From NCBI GenBank assembly GCA_003149635.1, contig QCWI01000004.1:230500-294499 (forward strand): a stretch of DNA of 64,000 bases, given 5' to 3'. Shown in pieces: positions 51,654 to 59,845 of this stretch. The stretch is from Fluviicola sp. XM-24bin1. GTDB lineage: Bacteria > Bacteroidota > Bacteroidia > Flavobacteriales_D > Crocinitomicaceae. Position 1 is the stretch's first letter. Every line of letters starts with the position of its first letter. The position numbers were made by a program, and so were the translations under genes. The notes under the pieces are model-generated. The model did not search any database and was not told the origin of the DNA. It was given only the letters and a program-made list of their open reading frames with translations.

Positions 51654-52367
51654 TCATTCAGCGCCATCCGCAATGGTTGCTACAACTTCTTCCACTTGAT
51701 ATTTAACATACCGATTCGCCTCTCTCAGACATGCAAGGAATATTGCGAATTGTATTACAACTATGAAAGAACCTAATAAATGGTTATCTATAGAGGGGTC
51801 AGCCACGACTCCCACCCAACTTTCGATAGATAATAATAATGTAATGATAAAAGTGCTGACTAAACCATCATAAGTCGCCGCCATAACCCAATATCGTTTT
51901 AAAAATGAGAGTGAATTCGAGTATTTTTCATCTCGTCTGATTTCGGCCCATAATTTCACATATAATCTCCAAATTCCTCGAACTTCTGTTCTGTCTAAAT
52001 ATTTCTTAAAGAGAGGAGATGATTCTAGTCCATGACCTTTGATAACTCTGATGAAATTTTCATCAAATGAATCGTGTCTATTTAATTTCTTTCCAAACTT
52101 TGACATCAACCAACCTCCAAATCCCATCCTAATCCATCGACCCGCAGCAAAGGTTATCAGGCCAGCTATGTAGCAAATTAACGCAATCAGAATTATGCGC
52201 AATGAACCATCATACGAATACTCTACTTCTATTCCTCGTATATCTATCCAAATAAATATACAGAGAACCGTCGCTACTCCAGAAACAAAAAACGACAAAT
52301 CAAAAATGTCAAAAAAGTCACTTAGTTTGTCAAAAATCGATTTTAGAGCTTTACCTATTTCTTCCAT
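51654..52367 (-). CDS. Orphan membrane protein, four transmembrane segments
   Basis: 237 aa with hydrophobic helices at about 23-42, 55-74, 168-187 and 199-215 and a cytoplasmic-looking charged loop of about 90 residues between the pairs. It starts with an amphipathic helix (EEIGKALKSIFDKLSDFFD). I do not recognise a family; the two-plus-two layout with a basic/acidic loop is seen in accessory membrane effectors of defence systems, but nothing else supports that. Codons are more AT-rich than neighbours, and it sits beside repeats, so it may be acquired. Confidence 0.65.
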   Translation of the reverse strand: MEEIGKALKSIFDKLSDFFDIFDLSFFVSGVATVLCIFIWIDIRGIEVEYSYDGSLRIILIALICYIAGLITFAAGRWIRMGFGGWLMSKFGKKLNRHDSFDENFIRVIKGHGLESSPLFKKYLDRTEVRGIWRLYVKLWAEIRRDEKYSNSLSFLKRYWVMAATYDGLVSTFIITLLLSIESWVGVVADPSIDNHLLGSFIVVIQFAIFLACLREANRYVKYQVEEVVATIADGAE

Positions 52368-52392
52368 TTTGTTAAAGGGTTAGTCCTTAATC

Positions 52393-52617
52393 CTAAGAGG
52401 ATAATGTAATGTCAGTTTCTAACATCAAAGTATAACAAATAATGCAATTACGGTGCAATAACCTTTGCTTTAAAGAAAAAGATATACAGCTACTACGTAA
52501 TAATCGGATCCAATACCAATCTGAATAAACCATAAGATTGAGCGATATAGAAAAGTCGAGGTGATCAAAAGCGCCTAGTGCCGCCCCTATTGCTCCTTCG
52601 ATCAAACCGTAAAACAT
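52393..52617 (-). CDS. Possible small membrane ORF (74 aa), doubtful
   Basis: ATG 52617 (or TTG 52638) opens an ORF with a hydrophobic start (MFYGLIEGAIGAALGAF) and several Cys/Trp later. No homology is recognised. It precedes the orphan membrane gene by 26 nt on the same strand, so it could be its operon partner or a degraded gene. Confidence 0.25.
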   Translation of the reverse strand: MFYGLIEGAIGAALGAFDHLDFSISLNLMVYSDWYWIRLLRSSCISFSLKQRLLHRNCIICYTLMLETDITLSS

Positions 52618-52649
52618 CCATATTAAGAAGATTGTCAATTCTTTGGGCC

Positions 52650-52825
52650 GAGCAATTTCGCAAAGTTCGGATTAAGCAAAGCGCCAAAGATTACTGAAAC
52701 AGCGAAGGCGCTTGTCGTTTGGGTACTCACCCACTCGTTCGGTAGTTTCAGTTCTTTGGCGACTGCGCCGAACGGCTTGAAATTGCTCTTGACCTTTTCG
52801 TTCTTTTGGGTCAAGCCAAAAGGAC
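52650..52825. repeat. Nested inverted-repeat element
   Basis: AGCAATTTCGCAAAGTTCGG (52651-52670) pairs with CCGAACGGCTTGAAATTGCT (52769-52788); inside it GCGCCAAAGATTACTGAAAC (52681-52700) pairs with GTTTCAGTTCTTTGGCG (52745-52761). A third hairpin TTCTTTTGG-gtcaag-CCAAAAGGA (52801-52824) adjoins. The whole can fold into one long cruciform/stem. It directly follows the DAHP synthase gene, and similar GGGTCAAGCCAAAA sequences are familiar from other Bacteroidota. No ORF lies inside. Confidence 0.65.
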
Positions 52826-52832
52826 CGACAAA

Positions 52833-53912
52833 CTATCCTTTCCTCGTCTTCGGATTCATAATCTTCGTCTGGTGACGAATCGATTCCTGGTGAATCGCAT
52901 CCATCACCTGTCGTACAAATTGCTTCGTAAGGTGCAATTCATCCGCTTGATCCAAGCGCATAGAAATGATTTTCGCCCAGTGCTTTTGCTGGAGAATGGT
53001 AATGTTATTCTCGCGTTTCAGCAATCCCACTTCTTCGCTGAGTTGCATGCGGGCACTCAACAATTCCAACATACGATCATCCAAAATCGCCACTTTCTCG
53101 CGCAATTCATTAATCTGCTCTGCAACGTCCGATCCAAATTCAGGAGCACGTACTACCAATTGATCTAGGATATTTTTCAATCCCTCGGCAGTTACTTGCT
53201 GCGCAGCATCCGACCAAGCATTGTCAGGATCTGGGTGCGTTTCAATCATCAATCCATGGAAACTCAAATCCAATGCTTTTTGACTGACTTCCAAGAGCAA
53301 ATCACGGCGACCGGTAATGTGACTTGGATCGCAAATGATTGGAATATCCGGACGATTTTCCTTCAACGCAATCGGGATTTCCCAACTCGGAACGTTGCGG
53401 TATTTGTCGTGTTTGTACACGGAAAATCCTCGGTGAATTGCTGTCAAATCCGTAATGCCTACTTTCTCAAATCGTTCGAAAGCTCCCAACCACAAAGCCA
53501 AGTCCGGATTAATAGGATTTTTAATCATCACCGGCGTATCCGTTCCTTTCAAAGCATCGGCAATTTCTTGAACCGCAAACGGATTTACCGTCGTTCTTGC
53601 TCCGATCCACAAAACATCAATTCCCGCTTTCAACGCAGCCTCAACGTGCGCTTTGTTGGCTACTTCTGTAGTGGTTTGAAGACCTGTCAATTTCCCGGCT
53701 TCCACCAACCACGGCAATGCCTCTTCACCCAATCCTTCGAAAGAATCAGGACGTGTTCTCGGCTTCCAAATTCCCGCTCGCAACAGTTGCACATTGTCAT
53801 TTTTCGCAATGTCTGTGCAAATGGAAATTACCTGTTCACGCGATTCGGCACTACATGGCCCAGCCACTACAAATGAGCGGTTGGATTGATTGATTTTGTC
53901 GGCTAATCTCAT
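52833..53912 (-). CDS. Bifunctional DAHP synthase / chorismate mutase (AroQ)
   Basis: The first step of the shikimate pathway joined to the branch enzyme toward Phe/Tyr. Residues about 15-260 are a type I-beta DAHP (KDO8P-like) synthase: VVAGPCSAES, LRAGIWKPRTRPDSF, WIGARTTVNPF, IICDPSHITGRRDL, MIETHPDPDNAWSDA. Residues about 270-350 are a type II chorismate mutase helix bundle (LREKVAILDDRMLELLSARMQL, then VGLLKRENNI). The CM domain commonly gives feedback inhibition by prephenate or its products. Start ATG 53912 follows a leader peptide and attenuator; divergent from trp. Confidence 0.94.
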   Translation of the reverse strand: MRLADKINQSNRSFVVAGPCSAESREQVISICTDIAKNDNVQLLRAGIWKPRTRPDSFEGLGEEALPWLVEAGKLTGLQTTTEVANKAHVEAALKAGIDVLWIGARTTVNPFAVQEIADALKGTDTPVMIKNPINPDLALWLGAFERFEKVGITDLTAIHRGFSVYKHDKYRNVPSWEIPIALKENRPDIPIICDPSHITGRRDLLLEVSQKALDLSFHGLMIETHPDPDNAWSDAAQQVTAEGLKNILDQLVVRAPEFGSDVAEQINELREKVAILDDRMLELLSARMQLSEEVGLLKRENNITILQQKHWAKIISMRLDQADELHLTKQFVRQVMDAIHQESIRHQTKIMNPKTRKG

Positions 53913-53923
53913 CTTATTAAATC

Positions 53924-53957
53924 AAAAAACCCGCTTCAGTCAGTGACCGAACGGGTT
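53924..53957 (-). terminator. Attenuator hairpin upstream of DAHP synthase
   Basis: Read leftward: AACCCG-TTC, loop, GAA-G-CGGGTT followed by TTTTG. The stem is 6 bp plus 3 bp with a 1-nt bulge, then a U-run, ending about 12 nt before the ATG of the synthase gene. A terminator in front of its own gene, just after a leader ORF full of aromatic codons, indicates attenuation. Confidence 0.75.
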
Positions 53958-53990
53958 GTTATTTTTTATTTCATACAACACTCAAACGGC

Positions 53991-54038
53991 CTAAACTAGG
54001 TCGTTCCAGAACCACTTGTATGTGTTGGTTGTAATCAT
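53991..54038 (-). CDS. Aromatic leader peptide of the DAHP synthase gene
   Basis: Leftward ORF of 15 codons, M-I-T-T-N-T-Y-K-W-F-W-N-D-L-V, stop at 53991-53993. Four of five consecutive residues are aromatic (Tyr, Trp, Phe, Trp), one for each end product of the pathway. Stop lies 33 nt before the attenuator stem. Charged tRNA shortage for any of the three would stall a ribosome at the same place. Too short for the ORF track. Confidence 0.78.
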   Translation of the reverse strand: MITTNTYKWFWNDLV

Positions 54039-54100
54039 TTACATCACAAAGGGAAAAAAAATATTTCAATTGACGTTTGATTTTTACAAAAATAATTTCA

Positions 54101-54108
54101 GACCTTTG
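54101..54108 (+). promoter_or_regulatory. Possible -7 element of the trp operon
   Basis: GACCTTTG departs from TAnnTTTG by one base; TTG at 54077-54079 lies 21 nt upstream. Transcription from here would start close to the leader ATG at 54114, so the leader peptide mRNA would be leaderless or nearly so. Confidence 0.35.
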
Positions 54109-54113
54109 TAGAG

Positions 54114-54194
54114 ATGAATACAACATCACATATCAACACGACAGAACAAAATTGGTGGTGGAGCACAACTCTTCGATGGTGTGCCTGGCGTTAG
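54114..54194 (+). CDS. trpL: trp operon leader peptide
   Basis: A 26-codon ORF ending in N-W-W-W-S-T-T-L-R-W-C-A-W-R: five Trp in the last 13 residues, three of them consecutive. Its stop is 24 nt upstream of the terminator stem that precedes trpE. This is the standard design of a ribosome-mediated tryptophan attenuator. Too short for the ORF track. Confidence 0.9.
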   Translation: MNTTSHINTTEQNWWWSTTLRWCAWR

Positions 54195-54218
54195 TATATG
54201 TAGATCTTAAATATTGAA

Positions 54219-54251
54219 ACGACTTGTCACATCTGGCAGGTCGTTTTTTTT
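54219..54251 (+). terminator. trp attenuator terminator
   Basis: ACGACTTG-tcacatctgg-CAGGTCGT followed by eight T. An 8-bp stem with one G-U pair; trpE starts 18 nt later. When Trp is plentiful the leader is translated and this hairpin should form. I could not fix the competing antiterminator by eye. Confidence 0.88.
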
Positions 54252-54269
54252 CACTTCACTTTTTTTCAA

Positions 54270-55703
54270 ATGATTTATTCAAAAACCCGCAGGTTTAACG
54301 CGGACACACATACCCCGGTACAACTGTACCTTCAGCTCAGACATCACTTCCGAAATTGTTGTCTACTGGAAAGTAACGATTACCATTCCCGACAGGACAG
54401 CCGTTCGTTCATTGGGTTCGATCCATTAGTATCAATTGAGTTGAAAGACGGTCAATTCGAGATAAAGGAGAATGGGGAAATCAAAACTATTCCAGTAAAT
54501 GAGTCAAAAGAGAACAGTGCACTTCGACAAGCTCAGCGTACTGTCTCTTTGACAGACCAAGTTCAAAATCTCCTCGATGAATACACGTTCGAACATCCTG
54601 AATACAACGGTTTTTTCGGACGAATGAGCTTCGAGTTTACGCATCAAGACGAAACACATATTACCAGCGAATCTTCTCAATCTGACATTCCTCTTTTGCA
54701 CTTATTTCTGTTTCGCTACGTGATTGTGATCGATCACTTTACCAACGAAGGAATTCTCCTTGAAAACAGCCTCTCCCAAGATTTTAAAGGATTAACGATG
54801 GATTCCATCATGCGACTTCCTGCTCCATCCATTCTGCCTTTCGAGACTGTTGGAAACGAAACTTCATCACTCAGCGATCTTGAATTTTCAAATCTGGTAA
54901 TTAAAGGAATCGATCATTGCAAACGTGGTGATGTATTTCAGTTGGTGCTTTCAAATGCTTTCCAACAAACATATTTCGGAGATGATTTTCACGTGTATCG
55001 ACAACTGCGCCGTACCAATCCATCACCTTACCTTTTCTATTTTGATTTTGAATCCTACCGATTGTTTGGATCTTCTCCCGAAGCACAAACAGTCGTAAAA
55101 AATGGAAAGGTGGAAATTCATCCGATTGCCGGAACGGTTCCTAAAACGGGGGAAGATGAAATCGATGCGGAACAGCTCGAATTCCTCAAGAAAGATGAAA
55201 AAGAAAATGCAGAACACACTATGTTGGTAGACTTGGCTCGAAATGATTTGAGTCGCAACTGTACCGATGTTCAGATCGAAGCCTATAAGGAGATTCAACA
55301 TTTCAGTCATGTGATTCATTTGGTCTCGAAAGTGACTGGAAAGTGCGATTCTGATGATACTTTCAAAACGATCAGCCAAGCATTTCCAGCCGGCACCTTA
55401 TCGGGAACTCCCAAGCCAAGAGCGATGGAATTGATTCACGATTATGAAAAACAACCGCGTGGATTCTACGGTGGCGCTATCGGAATGCTTCAACCGAACG
55501 GAGATGCAAACATGGCCATCGTGATACGCAGCATTCTGAGCAAGGAAAATCAATTGAACTATCAAGCCGGAGCTGGAATCGTTTTGGATTCCGATCCCGA
55601 GCGAGAAACACAGGAAGTTCATCACAAGCTAAGAGCTGTCCGCGAAGCCATTCGAAAGGCGCATAGCTTTCAATCGGAAACTGAAAAAACTACGGCATCA
55701 TGA
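54270..55703 (+). CDS. trpE: Anthranilate synthase component I
   Basis: Makes anthranilate from chorismate with the TrpG amidotransferase. 477 aa. CLLESNDYHS near residue 31 contains the LLES element of the Trp feedback site. The catalytic core has FQLVLSNAFQ, NPSPYLFYFDFESYRLFGSSPEA, HPIAGTVPKTG, VDLARNDLSR, FPAGTLSGTPKPRAMELI and YQAGAGIVLDSDPERE. The segment E81-V92 (ENSALRQAQRTV) is encoded by a palindromic dispersed repeat and is probably an insertion in a surface loop. First gene of trpEGDCFBA; ATGA overlap with trpG. Confidence 0.96.
   Translation: MIYSKTRRFNADTHTPVQLYLQLRHHFRNCCLLESNDYHSRQDSRSFIGFDPLVSIELKDGQFEIKENGEIKTIPVNESKENSALRQAQRTVSLTDQVQNLLDEYTFEHPEYNGFFGRMSFEFTHQDETHITSESSQSDIPLLHLFLFRYVIVIDHFTNEGILLENSLSQDFKGLTMDSIMRLPAPSILPFETVGNETSSLSDLEFSNLVIKGIDHCKRGDVFQLVLSNAFQQTYFGDDFHVYRQLRRTNPSPYLFYFDFESYRLFGSSPEAQTVVKNGKVEIHPIAGTVPKTGEDEIDAEQLEFLKKDEKENAEHTMLVDLARNDLSRNCTDVQIEAYKEIQHFSHVIHLVSKVTGKCDSDDTFKTISQAFPAGTLSGTPKPRAMELIHDYEKQPRGFYGGAIGMLQPNGDANMAIVIRSILSKENQLNYQAGAGIVLDSDPERETQEVHHKLRAVREAIRKAHSFQSETEKTTAS
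54514..54544. repeat. Palindromic dispersed repeat inserted in-frame in trpE
   Basis: ACAGTGCACTTCGACAAGCT followed by CAGCGTACTGT has ends ACAGTGC/GTACTGT that pair with one mismatch. The core CTTCGACAAGCTCAG is the familiar repeat whose reverse strand encodes T-L-S-L-S-K-C, as the antisense ORF here also reads. It falls between the feedback domain and the core of TrpE without breaking the frame. Confidence 0.7.
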
Positions 55704-56284
55704 AAATTGCAGTCATCAATAATTTCGATTCGTTCGTGTTCAATTTGGTTCGATACCTCAAAGAAACGGGATGCGAAGTCATCGTGCAGCGAAACGATCA
55801 AGTAGATTTCGAAGAACTAGATACTTGCGATGGAATCCTGCTGTCACCCGGCCCGGGAATCCCATCGGAGGCAGGAGCATTGATGGACGTCATCCGTCAT
55901 TTTGCAATGAAAAAACCAATTCTCGGTGTTTGTCTCGGACATCAGGCCTTAGCAGAACATTTCGGGGGGGCGCTCGCATTGGCGAAAATTCCCATGCACG
56001 GGAAGTCATCAAAGATTCAAAGACTGAACGATTCGAAGATTTTAAACGACATCCCGGAATCCTTCGAAGTGGGTCGATATCATAGTTGGATCGCAGAATT
56101 ACCGCTTCCCGAATCTTTAAAAATCACAGCTTCCTTTGAAAATGAAATCATGGCTTTTGAACACAGAGAATTGCCTGTTTTCGGAGTGCAGTTTCACCCG
56201 GAATCCATTCTCACGCCAGAGGGGCGAACAATGATTCAGAATTATGTCAATGTTGTCAAACATTCAATCCCAGTAACGATATGA
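55700..56284 (+). CDS. trpG: Anthranilate synthase component II (glutamine amidotransferase)
   Basis: Class I glutaminase supplying ammonia to TrpE. Triad Cys78 (GVCLGHQAL), His166 and Glu168 (FGVQFHPESI), with the oxyanion loop LLSPGPGIPSEAG. 194 aa, an unfused single domain. Overlaps trpE and trpD by ATGA at both ends. Confidence 0.97.
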   Translation: MKIAVINNFDSFVFNLVRYLKETGCEVIVQRNDQVDFEELDTCDGILLSPGPGIPSEAGALMDVIRHFAMKKPILGVCLGHQALAEHFGGALALAKIPMHGKSSKIQRLNDSKILNDIPESFEVGRYHSWIAELPLPESLKITASFENEIMAFEHRELPVFGVQFHPESILTPEGRTMIQNYVNVVKHSIPVTI

Positions 56285-57258
56285 AACGATTTTTAGAAAC
56301 TATAATGGACAAGGAGTATTTCTCCAAAGCGACCGCCGCTGAGTTCATTCATGCCATTGGCGAAGACGCAGTCTCCGATGCAGAAATCGCGGCCATTCTA
56401 TCAGGAATTCAATTCCGTGGAGTATCCTTGGAAGAATTGGATGGATTCCGTGAAGCCTTGTTAGAACGGGCAACGAAACCAGAAATTGACAGCGAAAATT
56501 GCATCGATGTGTGTGGGACGGGAGGCGATGGAAAAGATACCTTCAACATCTCTACGACCTCAGCTCTGGTGCTCGCAGCTATGGGATATAAAGTGATCAA
56601 ACATGGAAACTACGGTGTAAGTTCAAGTTGTGGTTCCTCTAATGTTTTGGAATCTCTAGGATTTCGATTTACCACAGACAATAAAGAATTTGAAGCAGAT
56701 TTACGTCAAAACAACATTTGTTTTCTGCATGCTCCCCTTTTCCATCCGACTCTGAAAAAAGTGGCACCGGTAAGAAAGCAATTGGGTGTACGGACGATCT
56801 TCAACAGTCTTGGGCCGCTAGTAAATCCTGTGCAGCCTTCTTTTCAATTGACCGGAACGTATTCCTTGGAACTGGCTAAAATGTATCAGCATGTATTACG
56901 CCAGAATCGAAAGGCTTTTTCGGTTGTGTACGCCATGGATGGTTATGACGAAATCACGCTCACAGATGCAACGCGCTTGCTAGCGAACAACAACGATTCC
57001 ATCGTTTCTGCGGCTAGTTTTGGAAAGAATACTGTGAATCCTGACCATTTAAAATCAGGTGGAACGATCGACAAAGCCGCTGAAATTCTAACGGCAATTG
57101 CAAATGGAAATGGAACCGAGGCACAGACGAATGTGGTAGCGGCGAACGTGGCGACAGCCATTCAGACAATCCAATCCGGAACGACACTCAAAGATGCCTT
57201 TGACGAAGCACAACAATTCATTCGAAGCGGACAAACCGCAAAACACTTTAAAATTTGA
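56281..57258 (+). CDS. trpD: Anthranilate phosphoribosyltransferase
   Basis: Adds phosphoribose from PRPP to anthranilate. CGTGGDGKDTFNISTTSALV (GTGGD PRPP loop, about 79), KHGNYGVSSSCGSSNVLE and VRTIFNSLGPLVNP are all conserved. 325 aa is normal. Overlaps trpG by 4 nt. The next gene trpC begins 34 nt after the stop, the only real gap inside the operon. Confidence 0.97.
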   Translation: MKRFLETIMDKEYFSKATAAEFIHAIGEDAVSDAEIAAILSGIQFRGVSLEELDGFREALLERATKPEIDSENCIDVCGTGGDGKDTFNISTTSALVLAAMGYKVIKHGNYGVSSSCGSSNVLESLGFRFTTDNKEFEADLRQNNICFLHAPLFHPTLKKVAPVRKQLGVRTIFNSLGPLVNPVQPSFQLTGTYSLELAKMYQHVLRQNRKAFSVVYAMDGYDEITLTDATRLLANNNDSIVSAASFGKNTVNPDHLKSGGTIDKAAEILTAIANGNGTEAQTNVVAANVATAIQTIQSGTTLKDAFDEAQQFIRSGQTAKHFKI

Positions 57259-57292
57259 CTTGACTCATTATTCAATATTCCTTATTCCTATT

Positions 57293-58078
57293 ATGATGAA
57301 AACAATACTTGACAAAATAGCAGAGAACAAAAGGCAAGAAATTGCAGTGCTGAAATCGAAATATAAACTTTCGGATTTCGAATCCATGCTCTTTTTTCAC
57401 CAAGAAACGCGATCGCTTTCGAACGCAATCCAACAACAAGAGTTCGGCATTATCGCAGAATTCAAACGAAAATCGCCAAGCGCTGGCGATATCCGAATGG
57501 CAGCTGATCCCTTAGATGTGGTTGCCAATTATCAAAAGGCTGGAGCAGCTGCGATCTCGTGCCTCACGGATACAGCATATTTCGGTGGAAGTATGCGTGA
57601 TTTGGAAATCATCCGCGAGTTTACGAAGCTTCCTGTTTTGCGCAAAGATTTTATTATCGACGAAATCCAGTTGTTTGAAGCGAAAGCACATGGCGCCGAC
57701 GCTGTTTTGTTGATTTCCGAATTGCTCGATCCCGAACACGCGAAACAATTGACCATCATTGCGCAATCTCTAGGAATGGAAGTTTTGATGGAAGCGCACG
57801 ATCGCGCGCACCTCGAAAAAATTAATGATTTGGTAGATGTCATCGGAATCAACAATCGCGACTTGCACGCACAGAAAACGGATATCGAAACGTCGATTCA
57901 ACTCTTCGATTATCTACCCAAAGATCGTCTGTGTATTTCAGAATCTGGAGTAAAAGCAGCTGCCGATTTAGAAAGATTGCAAGCGACGGGATATCATGGT
58001 GCTTTGGTCGGAGAAAGCTTATTGAAGACAGATAATCCAGCAAGTCTCATTTCAAAAACGCCTGTTCCATGTTCGTAA
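57293..58078 (+). CDS. trpC: Indole-3-glycerol phosphate synthase
   Basis: Closes the indole ring from CdRP. I start at ATG 57293 (another ATG at 57296); the longer ORF-track frame from 57194 overlaps trpD and lacks family similarity. IIAEFKRKSPSAGDI (catalytic Lys), VLRKDFIIDEIQLFEAKAHGADAVLLI, VIGINNRDL and CISESGVKA lie in the expected order. 261 aa. Monofunctional, not fused to TrpF. Its end overlaps trpF by 10 nt. Confidence 0.96.
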   Translation: MMKTILDKIAENKRQEIAVLKSKYKLSDFESMLFFHQETRSLSNAIQQQEFGIIAEFKRKSPSAGDIRMAADPLDVVANYQKAGAAAISCLTDTAYFGGSMRDLEIIREFTKLPVLRKDFIIDEIQLFEAKAHGADAVLLISELLDPEHAKQLTIIAQSLGMEVLMEAHDRAHLEKINDLVDVIGINNRDLHAQKTDIETSIQLFDYLPKDRLCISESGVKAAADLERLQATGYHGALVGESLLKTDNPASLISKTPVPCS

Positions 58079-58665
58079 AAGTTTGTGGCATCACCACCCC
58101 TCAACAAGCACATGAGATTTCACAATTAGTGGATTACGTGGGGTTCATTTTCCATCCGGGATCGCCGCGATTCGTTTCGCAATCGTATCCTTCGATGAAA
58201 GCCAAAAAAGTAGGCGTGCTTGTGAATGTACCCCTGCAAGAACTCATTCAAACAGCACTTTTGGAAAAATTAGACTCTGTACAATTGCATGGAAGTGAAT
58301 CTCCTGAATACTGCGCGGCAATGAAAGAACAAGTACAAGTGATCAAAAGTTTTGGCGTAGATGCTGATTTTGATTTTGATCAATTAAAAGCCTACGAACC
58401 TTACGTCGATTATTTCTTGTTCGATACAAAAACACCCAAGCATGGTGGCTCAGGGAAACAATTCGATTGGCGCTTGTTGAAACAATATCAAGGTGCTACT
58501 CCCTTCATTTTATCCGGTGGACTGCGCCCAGAATCCCTACCTCAAATTCAAGAGGTTAATCATCCCAAATTGACTGGAATTGATCTCAACAGCGGTTTTG
58601 AAACACAGCCCGGAATTAAAAATTTGCTCTTATTAAAACAGTTTCTCCATGATTTCCACAATTGA
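58069..58665 (+). CDS. trpF: Phosphoribosylanthranilate isomerase
   Basis: A TIM-barrel Amadori isomerase turning PRA into CdRP. VKVCGIT with the catalytic Cys (about 6), [20 protein letters not shown] and [19 protein letters not shown] with the catalytic Asp match the family; PFILSGGL forms the phosphate site. 198 aa is normal. Overlaps trpC by 10 nt and trpB by 17 nt. Confidence 0.96.
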   Translation: MFVKVCGITTPQQAHEISQLVDYVGFIFHPGSPRFVSQSYPSMKAKKVGVLVNVPLQELIQTALLEKLDSVQLHGSESPEYCAAMKEQVQVIKSFGVDADFDFDQLKAYEPYVDYFLFDTKTPKHGGSGKQFDWRLLKQYQGATPFILSGGLRPESLPQIQEVNHPKLTGIDLNSGFETQPGIKNLLLLKQFLHDFHN

Positions 58666-59845
58666 CTACAAACAACCCGATGAGCTCGGTTTCTATGGTG
58701 ATTTCGGTGGCGCTTTCATCCCAGAATTGTTGCGTCCGAACGTAGAAGAACTCAACAATGCATTCCTTGCGATGCGGGACAATGCAACGTTCCAAGAAGA
58801 GTTCCAAGATTTACTTCGCAATTACGTGGGGCGCCCCTCCCCTCTATATTATTCCCAATATTTAAGCGAGACCTACGGCGCCAAGATTTACTTGAAACGA
58901 GAAGATTTAAATCACACTGGATCTCATAAAATCAACAATGCACTGGGTCAAATTCTATTGGCGCAACGCATGAACAAGCGCAAAATCATTGCGGAAACTG
59001 GAGCGGGACAGCACGGAGTTGCGACAGCTACAGCCTGCGCCTTGCTCAAGATGGAATGCATCGTATTCATGGGAGAAAAAGATATGGAGCGTCAGGCGCC
59101 AAACGTTCAACGGATGCGCATGTTAGGTGCAACCGTTATCGCTGCGACAAGTGGCAGTAAAACGCTCAAAGACGCAACGAACGAGGCTATCCGATATTGG
59201 ATCAATAATCCCGATGCATATTACCTCATCGGTAGTGTTGTTGGGCCGCATCCATATCCAGAAATGGTGGCCTACTTTCAATCGGTAATTAGCCAAGAAA
59301 TTCGATCTCAACTTATCGAAAAAGAAGGAAAAAGTGTCCCGGATAAAGTCATCGCTTGTGTTGGAGGAGGAAGCAATGCCGCTGGTGCGTTCCATCATTT
59401 TTATTGCGAATCAACGGAATTAATCGCGGTGGAAGCAGGAGGAATGGGAGTGGATTCAGGGAAGTCAGCGGCAACCTCAGCTCTAGGAATCGACGGCGTT
59501 CTTCATGGAAGTAAAACAATTCTCATGCAAGACGAAGATGGACAGGTCGTGGAACCGCATTCCATCTCAGCCGGATTGGACTATCCAGGGATTGGCCCGG
59601 AGCACGCGAACGCCATTCGAAAAGAGCGAACCTTGGCCATCAATGTTACCGATCAAGAAGCCGTTGATGCCGCTTTCGAGTTGACACGGAACGAAGGAAT
59701 AATTCCCGCATTGGAAAGCGCTCATGCTATTGCAACCTTGAAGAAAATCAATTTTAAATCGGATGAAATCGTTGTGATCAATCTATCGGGTCGTGGCGAC
59801 AAAGACATGTCCACTTATCAAAAACATTATGAATCCATTTCGTAA
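58649..59845 (+). CDS. trpB: Tryptophan synthase beta subunit
   Basis: PLP enzyme joining indole and serine. [15 protein letters not shown] contains the PLP Lys, [13 protein letters not shown] the indole/PLP contacts and [10 protein letters not shown] the phosphate loop. 398 aa, TrpB1 type with [13 protein letters not shown] at the N-terminus. Overlaps trpA by 17 nt, as needed for balanced alpha2-beta2 assembly. Confidence 0.97.
   Translation: MISTIDYKQPDELGFYGDFGGAFIPELLRPNVEELNNAFLAMRDNATFQEEFQDLLRNYVGRPSPLYYSQYLSETYGAKIYLKREDLNHTGSHKINNALGQILLAQRMNKRKIIAETGAGQHGVATATACALLKMECIVFMGEKDMERQAPNVQRMRMLGATVIAATSGSKTLKDATNEAIRYWINNPDAYYLIGSVVGPHPYPEMVAYFQSVISQEIRSQLIEKEGKSVPDKVIACVGGGSNAAGAFHHFYCESTELIAVEAGGMGVDSGKSAATSALGIDGVLHGSKTILMQDEDGQVVEPHSISAGLDYPGIGPEHANAIRKERTLAINVTDQEAVDAAFELTRNEGIIPALESAHAIATLKKINFKSDEIVVINLSGRGDKDMSTYQKHYESIS

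Noticed and set aside
57194-57292. Extended N-terminus of trpC
   Set aside because: It overlaps trpD in another frame and shows no similarity to the enzyme family, which begins at MMKTILDKI.
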